Shown one piece after another: positions 15,919 to 25,256 of a stretch of 64,000 bases of DNA. Origin of the DNA: Kitasatospora sp. NBC_01250 (lineage in GTDB: Bacteria; Actinomycetota; Actinomycetes; Streptomycetales; Streptomycetaceae); contig NZ_CP108476.1 of assembly GCF_036226465.1 (NCBI RefSeq), positions 186,001 to 250,000 of the forward strand, written 5' to 3'. Under the pieces are notes generated by a model. The model saw only the letters and a program-made list of their open reading frames with translations, was not told where the DNA came from and did not search any database. The translations under genes and the position numbers were made by a program. Within the stretch, counting starts at the first letter, position 1. Each line of letters opens with the position of its first letter.

Positions 15919-17363
15919 GGCGTTCCCTCTCGGTTCTTGCGCCACCAGGTCCGGAACGACTCGGCCGGGGGCGCGGGGCTGTCGCGGGTGTCGGACCAGC
16001 CGTGCAGCGGTCCGGGCAGCCGGCCGATCCTGCCCTCGCGGGCCAGCACCCGCCCGCCGAGCGAGGCCGCCTTCTGCGCGGCGGAGAGCAGCCGGGGTGA
16101 GTCCAGCACGGTGGCGGCGGCCTTCATCGCGAGGGCTTCCGGGCTCAGCGCGTGGCGCTTGGCCTCGACCACCTCGGCTCTCAGGTGGGCCAGCACCTCG
16201 GGGATGTCGATCTTCACGGGGCAGGCGTCGTAGCAGGCCCCGCAGAGGGTGGAGGCGAACGGCAGTGAGGCGGCCTGCTCGACTCCTACCAGCTGCGGGG
16301 TGAGCACCGCGCCGATCGGCCCCGGGTAGACCGAGCCGTAGGCGTGGCCACCGGTGCGCTCGAAGACGGGGCAGACGTTCAGGCAGGCGGAGCAGCGGAT
16401 GCAGGCCAGCACCTGCCGTCCGACGGTGTCGGCCAGGGTGTCGGTGCGTCCGTTGTCCAGCAGCACCAGGTGGAACTGCGACGGGCCGTCGCCTTCGGTC
16501 ACCCCGGTCCAGGTCGAGGTGTACGGGTTCATCCGCTCGCCGGTGGAGGAACGCGGCAGCAGCTGCAGGAAGACCTCCAGGTCCGACCAGGTGGGGACGA
16601 CCTTCTCGATGCCCATCACGGTGATCAGCGTCTCGGGCAGGCTCAGGCACATCCGCCCGTTCCCCTCCGACTCCACCACCGTGACCGTACCGGTGTCGGC
16701 CACCGCGAAGTTGGCGCCCGAGACGGCGACCTTGGCGGCCAGGAACTTCTTGCGCAGGTGGCGCCGGGCCGCCTCGGCGAGTTCGCGGGGATCGTCGCTC
16801 AGGCCCTCGGGGGCCGGCTCGCCCCAGTGCGCCATCTCGGCGGCGAACAGGTCGCGGATCTCGGTGCGGTTCTTGTGGATCGCCGGTACCAGGATGTGCG
16901 AGGGGCGGTCCTCGCCCAACTGCACGATCAGTTCGGCCAGATCGGTCTCGTAGGCGGTGATCCCTTCGCGCGCGAGCGCCTCGTTGAGGCCGATCTCCTG
17001 GGTGGCCATCGACTTGATCTTGACCACCTCGCGCTCTCCGGTGGCCTGAATGAGAGCGGCGACGATCCGGTTGGCCTCGGCGGCGTCGCCCGCCCAGTGC
17101 ACGGATCCGCCGGCGGCGATGACCGCCTCCTCCAGCTGCAGCAGGTACCGGTCGAGGTGACGGGCCGTGCGGCGCTTGATCGCCTCGGCCGCGGTGCGCA
17201 GCTCCTCCCAGTCGTCGAGTTCCGCGGCGACGGCCAGGCGCTTGTCGCGGATGGTGGTGGTGGCGCGCCGCAGGTTGGTACGCAGCTGCTGGTCGGCGAG
17301 CGCGGTGCGGGCCGCCTCGGGAAAGGACGGCGAGCCGAGCCAGACCACACCGCGGTCGCTCAT
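15915..17363 (-). CDS. lutB: LutB, iron-sulfur lactate utilisation protein
   Basis: A 482-residue LUD-domain ferredoxin-like protein, the usual length for LutB. Residues 1-300 form the LUD domain (KIKSMATQEIGLNEAL, AVADTGTVTVVESEGN). Two 4Fe-4S motifs follow: CIRCSACLNVCP and LCGACYDACPVKIDIP. It should pass electrons from L-lactate oxidation toward LutA and the respiratory chain. The ATG overlaps the lutA stop by 4 nt (ATGA). A basic C-terminal tail rich in Trp and Arg is common in the family. Confidence 0.93.
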   Translation of the reverse strand: MSDRGVVWLGSPSFPEAARTALADQQLRTNLRRATTTIRDKRLAVAAELDDWEELRTAAEAIKRRTARHLDRYLLQLEEAVIAAGGSVHWAGDAAEANRIVAALIQATGEREVVKIKSMATQEIGLNEALAREGITAYETDLAELIVQLGEDRPSHILVPAIHKNRTEIRDLFAAEMAHWGEPAPEGLSDDPRELAEAARRHLRKKFLAAKVAVSGANFAVADTGTVTVVESEGNGRMCLSLPETLITVMGIEKVVPTWSDLEVFLQLLPRSSTGERMNPYTSTWTGVTEGDGPSQFHLVLLDNGRTDTLADTVGRQVLACIRCSACLNVCPVFERTGGHAYGSVYPGPIGAVLTPQLVGVEQAASLPFASTLCGACYDACPVKIDIPEVLAHLRAEVVEAKRHALSPEALAMKAAATVLDSPRLLSAAQKAASLGGRVLAREGRIGRLPGPLHGWSDTRDSPAPPAESFRTWWRKNREGTP

Positions 17364-18100
17364 CGCTCCTCCCCTTCGGCGCCGGCCAGGATCTCGGCCA
17401 GGTGCATGGTCCGCACGCCGCTGCCCTGGCGGGAGAGGCCGCCGCCGATGTGCATCAGACAGGAGTTGTCGGCGGCGCAGAGCACCTCGGCACCGCTCGC
17501 CAGCACCCCGGCCGCCTTGTCGGCGAGCATCGCGCTGGAGGTGTCGGCGTTCTTCACCGCGAAGGTGCCGCCGAAGCCGCAGCAGGAGTCGGCGCTGGGC
17601 AGTTCCACCAGGTCGAGGTCCTGGACCGCACGCAGCAGCCGCAGCGGCCGGTCGCCCAGGCGCAGGCCGCGCAGCGAGTGGCAGGTGGGGTGGTAGGCGA
17701 CCTTGTGCGGGAACCGGGCGCCGACCTCGGTGACCTCGAGGACGTCGGTCAGGAACTCGGTGAACTCGTAGACCCTTGGGACGAGTTCGGCGACCTGCTG
17801 CTGCAGGGAGGCGGACCCGTACCGCTCGGCGAGCACCGGGTGGTTCTCCCGTACCATGCCGGCGCAGGAGGCCGAGGGGGTGACCACCGCGTCGTAGCCG
17901 GCGAAGGCGCGGGCGAGCCGGGTGACCAGCGGGACGGCGTCCGGCCGGTAGCCGGTGTTGAAGTGCATCTGACCGCAGCAGGTCTGCTCCTGCGGGAAGT
18001 CCACGGTGTGGCCCAGGCGTTCCAGCACGGTCAGGACCGCCCGGCCGGTGCCGGGGTAGAGGGTGTCGTTGAAGCAGGTGATGAACAGGGCGATGCGCAC
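17360..18100 (-). CDS. lutA: LutA, CCG-domain lactate utilisation protein
   Basis: A 246-residue protein with the two cysteine-rich CCG domains of LutA/GlpC-type proteins: EQTCCGQMHFNTG near residue 40 and DSCCGFGGTF near residue 170, each able to ligand an iron-sulfur cluster. YHPTCHSLRG supplies another conserved Cys/His segment. The GTG start at 18100 follows the stop of the aldo/keto reductase gene with no gap, and its own stop overlaps lutB. Confidence 0.93.
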   Translation of the reverse strand: MRIALFITCFNDTLYPGTGRAVLTVLERLGHTVDFPQEQTCCGQMHFNTGYRPDAVPLVTRLARAFAGYDAVVTPSASCAGMVRENHPVLAERYGSASLQQQVAELVPRVYEFTEFLTDVLEVTEVGARFPHKVAYHPTCHSLRGLRLGDRPLRLLRAVQDLDLVELPSADSCCGFGGTFAVKNADTSSAMLADKAAGVLASGAEVLCAADNSCLMHIGGGLSRQGSGVRTMHLAEILAGAEGEER

Positions 18101-19084
18101 TCAGCTCGCCTCCTCGGGCATCGGTACACCGGGGGCCAGCAGGCCGTGCGCCTTCAGGTCCTGCCAGAGCGCTGCCGGCACGGTGAGCCGCAGCATGGCG
18201 GCGGCGTCGCTCACCTCTGCCGCGCTGCGGACGCCGACCAGCACGCCGGCGACCGCCGGGTGCCCGAAGGGGAAGCGCAGCGCGGCGGCGCGTAGCGGCA
18301 CGCCGTGCCGCTCGCAGACGGCTTTGAAGCCCAGCGCCCGGGCCAGGACCTCCGGCGGAGCGGCGGTGTAGTCGAAGGTGGCACCGGGCCTGGGGTCCGC
18401 GAGCAGGCCGGAGTTGAAGACCCCGCCGACCACCACCGCCACCCGGTGCTCGGCGGCCAGCGGCAGCAGTTCGGCCAGTCCGCTCTGGTCCAGCAGGGTG
18501 TAGCGGCCGGCCAGCAGGACGGCGTCGATGTCGGTCTCGCGGACGAACCGGGCAGGGACGGCGGCCTGGTTCATGCCGACACCGATCGCGCCGACGACGC
18601 CTTCGGCACGTAGCCGCTCCAGCTCGGGGTAGGCATCGGTCAGGGCCTGCTCGACGTGGTCGTCCGGGTCGTGCAGGTAGACGAGGTCGATCCGGTCCAG
18701 GCCCAGGCGCTGCAGGCTGGCCTCGATCGAGCGGCGCACCCCGTCGGCGCTGAAGTCCCAGACCCGCCGGTGGGTCGCCGGCACGGCGAAGCCGTCGGCC
18801 AGGTCGTCCCCGGCCGGGGCGGGCAGCGGTTCCAGCAGTCGGCCGACCTTGGTGGAGATGGTGAACTCCGAGCGCGGCCGCCCGCGCAGCGCCGCTCCCA
18901 GCCGGCGCTCCGACAGGCCCAGCCCGTAGTGCGGTGCGGTGTCGAAGTACCGCACGCCCACCTCCCAAGCGGCCTGCAGCGCCTGTTCCGCCTGGGCGTC
19001 GGTGACCGGCGTGAACAGGTTGCCGATCGCGGCGGCGCCGAAGGCGAACGGGCCGACGTCGACCCGGCTGGATCCGAGCTTCAT
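18101..19084 (-). CDS. aldo/keto reductase, probable L-fucose-type sugar dehydrogenase
   Basis: A 327-residue AKR. The catalytic tetrad is complete: Asp and Tyr in FDTAPHYGLGLSE, Lys in STKVG, His in VYLHDPDDH. The closest functional groups by motif are D-threo-aldose 1-dehydrogenase/L-fucose dehydrogenase, which oxidise L-fucose at C1 to the lactone with NAD(P)+. This would be the first step of the pathway. The ATG overlaps the SDR stop (ATGA). The SDR next door could share or exchange this role, so the split of the two oxidation steps between them is inferred. Confidence 0.85.
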   Translation of the reverse strand: MKLGSSRVDVGPFAFGAAAIGNLFTPVTDAQAEQALQAAWEVGVRYFDTAPHYGLGLSERRLGAALRGRPRSEFTISTKVGRLLEPLPAPAGDDLADGFAVPATHRRVWDFSADGVRRSIEASLQRLGLDRIDLVYLHDPDDHVEQALTDAYPELERLRAEGVVGAIGVGMNQAAVPARFVRETDIDAVLLAGRYTLLDQSGLAELLPLAAEHRVAVVVGGVFNSGLLADPRPGATFDYTAAPPEVLARALGFKAVCERHGVPLRAAALRFPFGHPAVAGVLVGVRSAAEVSDAAAMLRLTVPAALWQDLKAHGLLAPGVPMPEEAS

Positions 19085-19842
19085 CGCGGCGGCTCCGGTC
19101 GCAGCCGCAGGCCGGCCATCCCGCCGTCCACCGCGAGCGCCGTTCCGGTGACGCTGCCGGCGGCCGGGGAGGCCAGGTAGGCGATCGCGGCGGCCACCTC
19201 CGGCGCGCTGACCAGCCGACCGGTGGGCTGACGGCCGTTCAGTGCGGCCCGCTCGGCTGCCGGGTCGGGCGCCGCGTCCAGCAGCCGGCCGACCCAGGGC
19301 GTGTCCACCGTACCGGGGTTGACGCAGTTCACCCGGATTCCCTCGCGCACGTGGTCGGCCGCCATCGCCAGGGTCAGCGAGAGGACGGCGCCCTTGCTCG
19401 CCGAGTACAGCGCGCGCTGCGGCAGACCGGCGGTGGCGGCGATCGAACAGGTGTTGACGATGGCCGCGTTGGCGGAGCGGCGCAGGTGCGGGAGGGCGGC
19501 GCGGGTGGTGCGGACCAGGCCGACCACGTTGATGTCCAGCACCTGGTGCCACTGCTCGTCCGGGTTGTCCGCCACGGTGCCGGCCGCGCCGATCCCCGCG
19601 TTGTTGACCAGGATGTCCAGGCCGCCCAGCGCGTCGACGGCCGCCTCGACGGCCGCGCGCACCGACGCGTCGTCACCGAGGTCGGCGGTGAAGCCGAGCA
19701 GCGGCGGCCGGGCGCCGCGCGGGTCGAGGTCGAGCACCGCCACCCGTGCGCCGCGCTCGCTCAGCAGCCGGGCCGTGGCCAGTCCGATGCCGGAGGCGCC
19801 GCCGGTGATCAGGGCGCGCAGACCTAACAGATCGTTCGTCAT
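19081..19842 (-). CDS. SDR-family dehydrogenase of the sugar-acid pathway
   Basis: A 253-residue classical SDR with all motifs: [27 protein letters not shown] and NPGTVDTPW. In the known L-fucose pathway of Xanthomonas an SDR oxidises 2-keto-3-deoxy-L-fuconate at C4 to the 2,4-diketo acid; the location between the dehydratase and the reductase genes suits that step. It overlaps both neighbours by 4 nt. Confidence 0.87.
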   Translation of the reverse strand: MTNDLLGLRALITGGASGIGLATARLLSERGARVAVLDLDPRGARPPLLGFTADLGDDASVRAAVEAAVDALGGLDILVNNAGIGAAGTVADNPDEQWHQVLDINVVGLVRTTRAALPHLRRSANAAIVNTCSIAATAGLPQRALYSASKGAVLSLTLAMAADHVREGIRVNCVNPGTVDTPWVGRLLDAAPDPAAERAALNGRQPTGRLVSAPEVAAAIAYLASPAAGSVTGTALAVDGGMAGLRLRPEPPR

Positions 19843-21176
19843 GCGCTGAGCTCCGTCTCGGTGAGCCGGTCGGCGGCCCAGAAGACGCCGTCGCGGTAGG
19901 TGTAGGTGTCGATGCTGGCCTGGTGCATGGTGGCGGAGAAACCGGGGGCGGTGGGCGCCTGGTAGTGGCCGTCGTGGATCACCACGGGGTCCACGAAGTG
20001 CTGGTGGAGATGGTCGACGTACTCGATGACGCGGTTCTCGGTGGTGCCGCAGAGCGCGACGTAGTCGAACATCGACAGGTGCTGGACCAGTTCGCACAGG
20101 CCCACGCCGCCGGCGTGCGGGCAGACGGGAACGCCGAACTTGGCGGCCAGCAGCAGGATGGCGAGGTTCTCGTTCACGCCGCCGACCCGGGCGGCATCCA
20201 GCTGGAGGACGTCGATGGCTCCGGCCTGGAGCAGCTGTTTGAAGACGACCCGGTTCTGGACGTGTTCGCCGGTGGCGACCTTGACCGGCTGGACGCCGCG
20301 ACGGACGGCGGCGTGGCCGAGCACGTCGTCGGGGCTGGTGGGCTCCTCGATCCAGTACGGGTCGAACCCGGCCAGCGCGTTGGTCCACTCGATGGCCTGG
20401 GCGACGTTCCAGCGCTGGTTGGCGTCGATCGCCATCCGGATGTCCGGGCCGATCGCCGCGCGGGCGGTGCGGCAGCGGCGGATGTCGTCGGCCAGGTCGG
20501 CGCCGACCTTGAGCTTGATCTGGGTGAAGCCGGCGGCCACGGCCTCCTTGGCCAGGTGGGTCAGCTTCTCGTCGCTGTAGCCGAGCCAGCCGGGGGAGGT
20601 GGTGTAGCCGGGGTAGCCGCGCCGGCGCAGCTCGGCCTCGCGGTCGTCGGCGCCCTGCTTGCCCCGGCGCAGCAGATCCAGCGCCTCCTCGGGGGTCAGG
20701 GCGTCGCTGATGTAGCGGAAGTCGACCTGGGAGACCAGCCAGGCGGGGTCGGCGTCCGCGAGCAGCTGCCACAGCGGCTTTCCCTCGCATTTGGCCGCCA
20801 GATCCCACACGGCGTTGACGACGGCGCCGATCGCCATGTGCATCACGCCCTTCTCGGGCCCCAGCCAGCGCAGTTGGCTGTCGCCGATCAGGTCGCGGCT
20901 GAGCGATCCGGGGTCCGCGCACAGCTCGGCGACCGGACGTCCGACGATGTGCTCGCGCAGAGCGTCGATCGCGGCCACCTGGACGTCGTTGCCCCGGCCG
21001 ATGGTGAAGGTGAAGCCGTGGCCCTCGTGGCCGCCCGCGGAGGTGCGCAGGACGACGTAGGCGGCGGAGTAGTCGGGGTCCGGGTTCATCGCGTCGGACC
21101 CGTCCAGCTCGCGCGAGGTGGGAAAACGGATGTCGTAGGTGTCGACGGCGGTGATCCGTGCGGTGTGGGCGGACAA
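19839..21176 (-). CDS. enolase-superfamily L-fuconate dehydratase-like enzyme
   Basis: A 445-residue mandelate-racemase/enolase superfamily protein with the length of L-fuconate dehydratases. The N-terminal cap starts [14 protein letters not shown]. The barrel shows the base motif [10 protein letters not shown] (KxK), metal ligands in MAIDANQ, WIEEP and ATGEH, and a later His in CPHAGGVGL. It should remove water from L-fuconate (or a related acid) to give 2-keto-3-deoxy-L-fuconate. The start is a TTG at 21176, 11 nt after the FAH gene stop and after GAGAGG; no better start is in frame. Confidence 0.92.
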   Translation of the reverse strand: MSAHTARITAVDTYDIRFPTSRELDGSDAMNPDPDYSAAYVVLRTSAGGHEGHGFTFTIGRGNDVQVAAIDALREHIVGRPVAELCADPGSLSRDLIGDSQLRWLGPEKGVMHMAIGAVVNAVWDLAAKCEGKPLWQLLADADPAWLVSQVDFRYISDALTPEEALDLLRRGKQGADDREAELRRRGYPGYTTSPGWLGYSDEKLTHLAKEAVAAGFTQIKLKVGADLADDIRRCRTARAAIGPDIRMAIDANQRWNVAQAIEWTNALAGFDPYWIEEPTSPDDVLGHAAVRRGVQPVKVATGEHVQNRVVFKQLLQAGAIDVLQLDAARVGGVNENLAILLLAAKFGVPVCPHAGGVGLCELVQHLSMFDYVALCGTTENRVIEYVDHLHQHFVDPVVIHDGHYQAPTAPGFSATMHQASIDTYTYRDGVFWAADRLTETELSA

Positions 21177-21187
21177 CTCGGTGCCTC

Positions 21188-22039
21188 TCAGGCGTTGGCG
21201 AAGGTCTGGCACTGGGTACCGAGAGCGTCGATGGACAGCTCGACGGTGTCGCCGTCGCGCAGGTACGGGGTGCCGGGCAGGCCCAGCGCGACTCCGGCCG
21301 GGGTGCCGGTGTTGATGACGTCGCCCGGGTTCAGCACCATGTACTGGCTCAGGTACCACACCAGGTAGGTGACGTCGAAGATCATGTTCTTGGTGTTGCC
21401 GTCCTGGCGTGCGGTGCCGTTGACGGCCAGGCGCAGGCCCAGCAGCTGCGGGTCGCCGGCCTCGTCGGGGGTGACCAGCCAGGGGCCCAGCGGGTTGAAG
21501 GTCTCGCAGGACTTGCCGAGATCCCACTGGGCGGAGAATTCGAGCTGGAACTCCCGCTCGGAGACGTCGTTGCTGATCGCGTAGCCGGCGATCACACCGG
21601 CTGCGTCGGCGGGGGATCCGAGGTATCGGGCCTTGCGGCCGATCACCACGGCGAGCTCCACCTCCCAGTCCGTCTTCACCGAGTTCCGGGGGATCAGCAC
21701 CCGGTCGTAGGGGCCGACCACGGTGGCCGGGTCCTTCATGAAGACCACCGGGCGCGGCGGGATCGCGGCGCCGGTCTCCTCGGCGTGGTCGCGGTAGTTG
21801 AGCCCGACGCAGACCACCTTGCCCGGGCGGGCGACCGGGGCGCCGACGCGCAGCCCGGCCGGATCGAGCAGCGGCAGTGCCTCCTCGGCCAGCGCGCGCC
21901 GGACCCGCTCGATCCCGCCCGAAGCGAGGAACGCCCCGTCGATGTCGCCGGTCAGGCCCGACAGCGCGAACGTCCGGCCGTCCCCGGTCCGGACCGCAGG
22001 AGCCTCCGCTCCCGGATTTCCGAGCCGCAGCAGCCTCAT
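21188..22039 (-). CDS. FAH-family 2,4-diketo-3-deoxy-sugar-acid hydrolase
   Basis: A 283-residue fumarylacetoacetate-hydrolase family enzyme. It has [25 protein letters not shown], the metal-binding [11 protein letters not shown] (E-x-E...D pattern), and [12 protein letters not shown] near the C-terminus. In the L-fucose pathway this family splits 2,4-diketo-3-deoxy-L-fuconate into pyruvate and L-lactate. It is the first gene of the nine-gene operon. GGGAGACGAGAG precedes the ATG at 22039; the open frame extends 20 codons further but without a ribosome binding site. Confidence 0.9.
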   Translation of the reverse strand: MRLLRLGNPGAEAPAVRTGDGRTFALSGLTGDIDGAFLASGGIERVRRALAEEALPLLDPAGLRVGAPVARPGKVVCVGLNYRDHAEETGAAIPPRPVVFMKDPATVVGPYDRVLIPRNSVKTDWEVELAVVIGRKARYLGSPADAAGVIAGYAISNDVSEREFQLEFSAQWDLGKSCETFNPLGPWLVTPDEAGDPQLLGLRLAVNGTARQDGNTKNMIFDVTYLVWYLSQYMVLNPGDVINTGTPAGVALGLPGTPYLRDGDTVELSIDALGTQCQTFANA

Positions 22040-22545
22040 CTCTCGTCTCCCGTCGTTCTGGAGGTGGGAACCTCCGCCATCGAGCGCAACCGAATACATC
22101 GGATCTCTGTGCTGCCGTCAGACCATACGAGCAGAGAGCCCGGGACTGCAAGAAGTCCTCCGATGACTCTTCTCGACTGAGCACGGCGTTCGACAACACC
22201 GCACCCCAGGTAGGACATTCGCATCTCACGGCACATGCTGGAAGCCTGGACATAACGGTTGAGAATCGTCAGAGGCCTTCTCTTGCCAGCCAGGTTGTCG
22301 GCTCATAGGGTCCTCGGTACCGTGATCCATCCGATGACTGCGGGAGACGCACACCGTCGCCCCAGCGGAGCGCCGCAGATCGACACCAGCCGCCCCTCTC
22401 GGAAGAGGGCCGAGGGGGGCGGTCACGTGTCGAACTCCGGAAACAAGCTCACCACAACGGCCGCCGGTTCCCGCGGTCTCGCACAACACCAGTCCCCACC
22501 CTGCCCCTTCGGGCACCCGGCATCCCAGCCAAGGAGATCAGCACC
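22040..22545. other. divergent regulatory region between catabolic and transport operons
   Basis: This 506-bp gap separates the FAH gene from the first substrate-binding gene. It holds the minus-strand promoter described separately. On the plus strand a CATAAC around 22253-22258 could be a -10 for the transport operon. I see no coding sequence. Confidence 0.5.
22117..22151 (-). promoter_or_regulatory. probable promoter of catabolic operon with overlapping FadR-like site
   Basis: On the minus strand TTGCAG (22151-22146) is followed after 18 bases by TATGGT (22127-22122). The -10 overlaps TATGGTCTGAC, which shares TGGTCT with the sequence upstream of FadR-1. A FadR protein bound there would block the polymerase until its ligand accumulates. 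This is prediction from sequence only. Confidence 0.45.
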
Positions 22546-23589
22546 ATGAAGCCTCGCGTCCCCACCAGAATCGCGGCGACCGCCGCCACCCTCGTCGTGC
22601 TGGCGGGGTTCGCCACGGCCTGCAACCGGAGCAGCAGCAGCGCCGCCGGCGGCAAACCGGCGATCGGGATCGACCTGCCGCGGGCCGACTCCGACTTCTG
22701 GAACTCCTACGCGCAGTACATCAAGTCCGACGTGTCCGACCAGGGCCTGCACGCGCTGCCGGTCAGCAACTCGCAGAACGACGTCACCAAGCTGGTCTCC
22801 AACGTTCAGGTGTTCGAGAGCACCGGCGCCAAGGCCGTGGTGATGGCCCCGCAGGACACCGGCGCGATCACCTCCACGCTGGACGCGCTCGCCGCCAAGA
22901 AGATCCCCGTGGTCAGCGTCGACACCCGCCCCGACAAGGGGCAGGTGTACATGGTGGTCCGCGCGGACAACAAGGCGTACGGCACCAAGGCCTGCGAGTT
23001 CCTGGGCAAGCAGCTCGGCGGTAAGGGCAAGGTCGCCGAACTCCAGGGCGCACTCGACTCGATCAACGGCCGCGACCGCTCGGAGGCCTTCGCCGCCTGC
23101 ATGAAGAGCGAGTTCCCCGGCATCCAGGTGATCGAGCTGGCCACCGACTGGAAGGGCGACGTGGCCTCCGCCAAGCTGCAGTCCACGCTGGCCGCCAACC
23201 CCGACCTGAACGGCATCTACATGCAGGCCGGCGGCGTCTTCCTGCAGCCCACCCTCGCACTGCTGCAGCAGAAGGGCCTGCTCAAGCCGGTCGGGCAGCC
23301 CGGCCACATCGCGATCGTCTCCAACGACGGCATCCCGCAGGAGTTCGACGCGATCCGCAAGGGCCAGATCGACGCCACGATCTCCCAGCCGGCCGACCTG
23401 TACGCCAAGTACGCGCTCTTCTACGCCGAGGCCGCCGCCGAGGGCAAGACCTTCCAGGCCGGCCCCACCGACCACCAGTCCACCATCATCACGCTGCCCA
23501 ACGGACTGGAGGACCAACTGCCCGCCCCGCTGATCACCAAGGACAACGTGGACGACAAGACCCTCTGGGCCAACAACATCGCTAAGTAG
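22546..23589 (+). CDS. sugar ABC transporter substrate-binding lipoprotein (SBP-1)
   Basis: A 347-residue periplasmic-binding-protein-like lipoprotein. Signal peptide with lipobox GFATAC (acylated Cys near residue 26), then the type I sugar-binding fold: IGIDLPRADSDFW, VVMAPQDTGA, VVSVDTRPD and SNDGIPQEFDA. It captures the sugar for the RbsA/RbsC-like proteins encoded downstream. AAGGAGA precedes the ATG. A 206-bp stretch (23137-23342) is identical to the paralogue at 27222. Confidence 0.9.
   Translation: MKPRVPTRIAATAATLVVLAGFATACNRSSSSAAGGKPAIGIDLPRADSDFWNSYAQYIKSDVSDQGLHALPVSNSQNDVTKLVSNVQVFESTGAKAVVMAPQDTGAITSTLDALAAKKIPVVSVDTRPDKGQVYMVVRADNKAYGTKACEFLGKQLGGKGKVAELQGALDSINGRDRSEAFAACMKSEFPGIQVIELATDWKGDVASAKLQSTLAANPDLNGIYMQAGGVFLQPTLALLQQKGLLKPVGQPGHIAIVSNDGIPQEFDAIRKGQIDATISQPADLYAKYALFYAEAAAEGKTFQAGPTDHQSTIITLPNGLEDQLPAPLITKDNVDDKTLWANNIAK
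23137..23342 (+). repeat. 206-bp identical tract shared by SBP-1 and SBP-2 (copy 1)
   Basis: Every base is the same as 27810-28015, including silent third positions, while the genes on both sides of the tract differ at many positions. This is the mark of a recent gene conversion. Confidence 0.9.
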
Positions 23590-23684
23590 CCCGACCAGGT
23601 CATCCCATGCCCCCGGGTGCGGCGGCACCCGACCACCCTCGAAGCCGCCGCCCTCGGGTCTTCTGCGGAAAGGACATCCCCGCC

Positions 23685-25256
23685 ATGGCGGACTCCAGCC
23701 CCATCCGGGGCCCCGTTGTCGAGGCCGACGGGATCAGCAAGCGCTTCGGCGCCACCGTCGCGCTGCGCGACGCCCGCATCTCGGTCGCCCCCGGCGAGTC
23801 GCACGCCCTGGTGGGTCGCAACGGCGCAGGCAAATCCACTCTCGTCTCCATCCTCACCGGACTGCAGAACGCCGACACCGGCACCCTGCGCTTCAACGGC
23901 GACCCGGCCCCGGCCCCCGGGGACACCGACGCCTGGCGCTCCCGGGTCGCCTGCGTCTACCAGCGCTCCACGGTCATCGGGGCACTCACCGTCGCGGAGA
24001 ACCTGTTCCTGAACAGGCACGGCCTCGACCGGCACGGTGCGCGGGCGCTGCGTCCGATCAGCTGGCGGCAGCTGCGCCTACGTGCCGCCGAACTGCTCGC
24101 CGAGTACGGCGTGGACGTCGACCCGAGCACTCGCGCCGAGGAACTCACCGTCGAACAGCGCCAGTTCGTGGAGATCGCCCGGGCACTCTCGTTCGGCGCC
24201 CGGTTCATCATCCTGGATGAGCCGACCGCCAGGCTGGACGCCCGCGGCATCGAGCGGCTCTTCGCCAAGCTGCGCGAACTCCAGTGCCAGGGCGTGGCGT
24301 TCCTCTTCATCTCGCACCACCTCCAGGAGGTCTACGATCTCTGCGACACCGTCACCGTCTACCGCGACGCGCGGCACATCCTCACCGCCCCGGTCGCCGG
24401 ACTCGACCAGCACGAGCTGGTCGAGGCGATGACCGGTGAGGCCTCGCGGGGCGCAGAGCCGTCCTGGTCGGCCACCGCAGGAACCCGCGCCGCGGGCGAC
24501 GTGCTGCTCAAGGTCACGGACCTCGACCTGCCCGGGGCCTACCAGGGGATCTCGCTGACCGCCCGGGCCGGCGAAGTCGTCGGCCTCGCCGGGGCCGCGG
24601 CCAGCGGCAACGTCCAACTCGGCGAGACCCTGGCCGGACTGCACCGTCCCAAGGCCGGGACCATCACGGTCGCCGACCGCCCGGTACGCCCGGGCCGGGT
24701 GCCGGCGGCGCTGGCCGCGGGGATCGGGTTCGTCCCCGAGGACCGGCACCTCCAGGGCCTGGTCCCGCAGCGCAGCGTCGCCGAGAACGCCACCCTGACG
24801 GTGACCGACCAGTTGGGCCCGTTCGGCACCGTACTGCCCTCCCGCATCCGGGAGTTCGCCCAGCGCATGATCACCGATCTGGACATCAAGACCCCCGGAC
24901 CGGCGACGCCAGTCTCCGCCCTGTCCGGCGGCAACCAGCAGAAGGTGGTGATCGCCCGGGCGCTGGCCACCCAGCCGCACGTGCTGGTCGCGATCCGCCC
25001 CACCAACGGCGTGGACATCAAGTCCAAGGACTCCTTGCTCGGCACCATCCGGGAGGTCGCCGACAGCGGCCGGAGCGCCGTCATCGTCTCCGACGAACTC
25101 GACGACCTGCGGGCCTGCGACCGGGTCGTGGCCATGTTCCACGGCCGCGTCGTCGCGCAGTTCCCCTCGGGTTGGAGTGACGAACAGCTGGTCGCAGCCA
25201 TGGAGGGCATGGCCGGCACGACTGACACGAAGGAAGACCATGGCCCCCACCACTGA
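23685..25256 (+). CDS. sugar ABC transporter ATP-binding protein (RbsA-like, two domains)
   Basis: A 523-residue protein with two fused nucleotide-binding domains. Domain 1 has Walker A GRNGAGKST, the degenerate signature LTVEQRQFVEIARAL and Walker B IILDEPTARLD. Domain 2 has a degenerate Walker A (GAAASGNVQ), an intact signature LSGGNQQKVVIARAL, and VAIRPTNGVD in place of a normal Walker B. This asymmetry is usual in carbohydrate uptake family CUT2. The ATG at 23685 is preceded by GGAAAGGA; the longer frame to 23607 has no ribosome binding site. Confidence 0.92.
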   Translation: MADSSPIRGPVVEADGISKRFGATVALRDARISVAPGESHALVGRNGAGKSTLVSILTGLQNADTGTLRFNGDPAPAPGDTDAWRSRVACVYQRSTVIGALTVAENLFLNRHGLDRHGARALRPISWRQLRLRAAELLAEYGVDVDPSTRAEELTVEQRQFVEIARALSFGARFIILDEPTARLDARGIERLFAKLRELQCQGVAFLFISHHLQEVYDLCDTVTVYRDARHILTAPVAGLDQHELVEAMTGEASRGAEPSWSATAGTRAAGDVLLKVTDLDLPGAYQGISLTARAGEVVGLAGAAASGNVQLGETLAGLHRPKAGTITVADRPVRPGRVPAALAAGIGFVPEDRHLQGLVPQRSVAENATLTVTDQLGPFGTVLPSRIREFAQRMITDLDIKTPGPATPVSALSGGNQQKVVIARALATQPHVLVAIRPTNGVDIKSKDSLLGTIREVADSGRSAVIVSDELDDLRACDRVVAMFHGRVVAQFPSGWSDEQLVAAMEGMAGTTDTKEDHGPHH

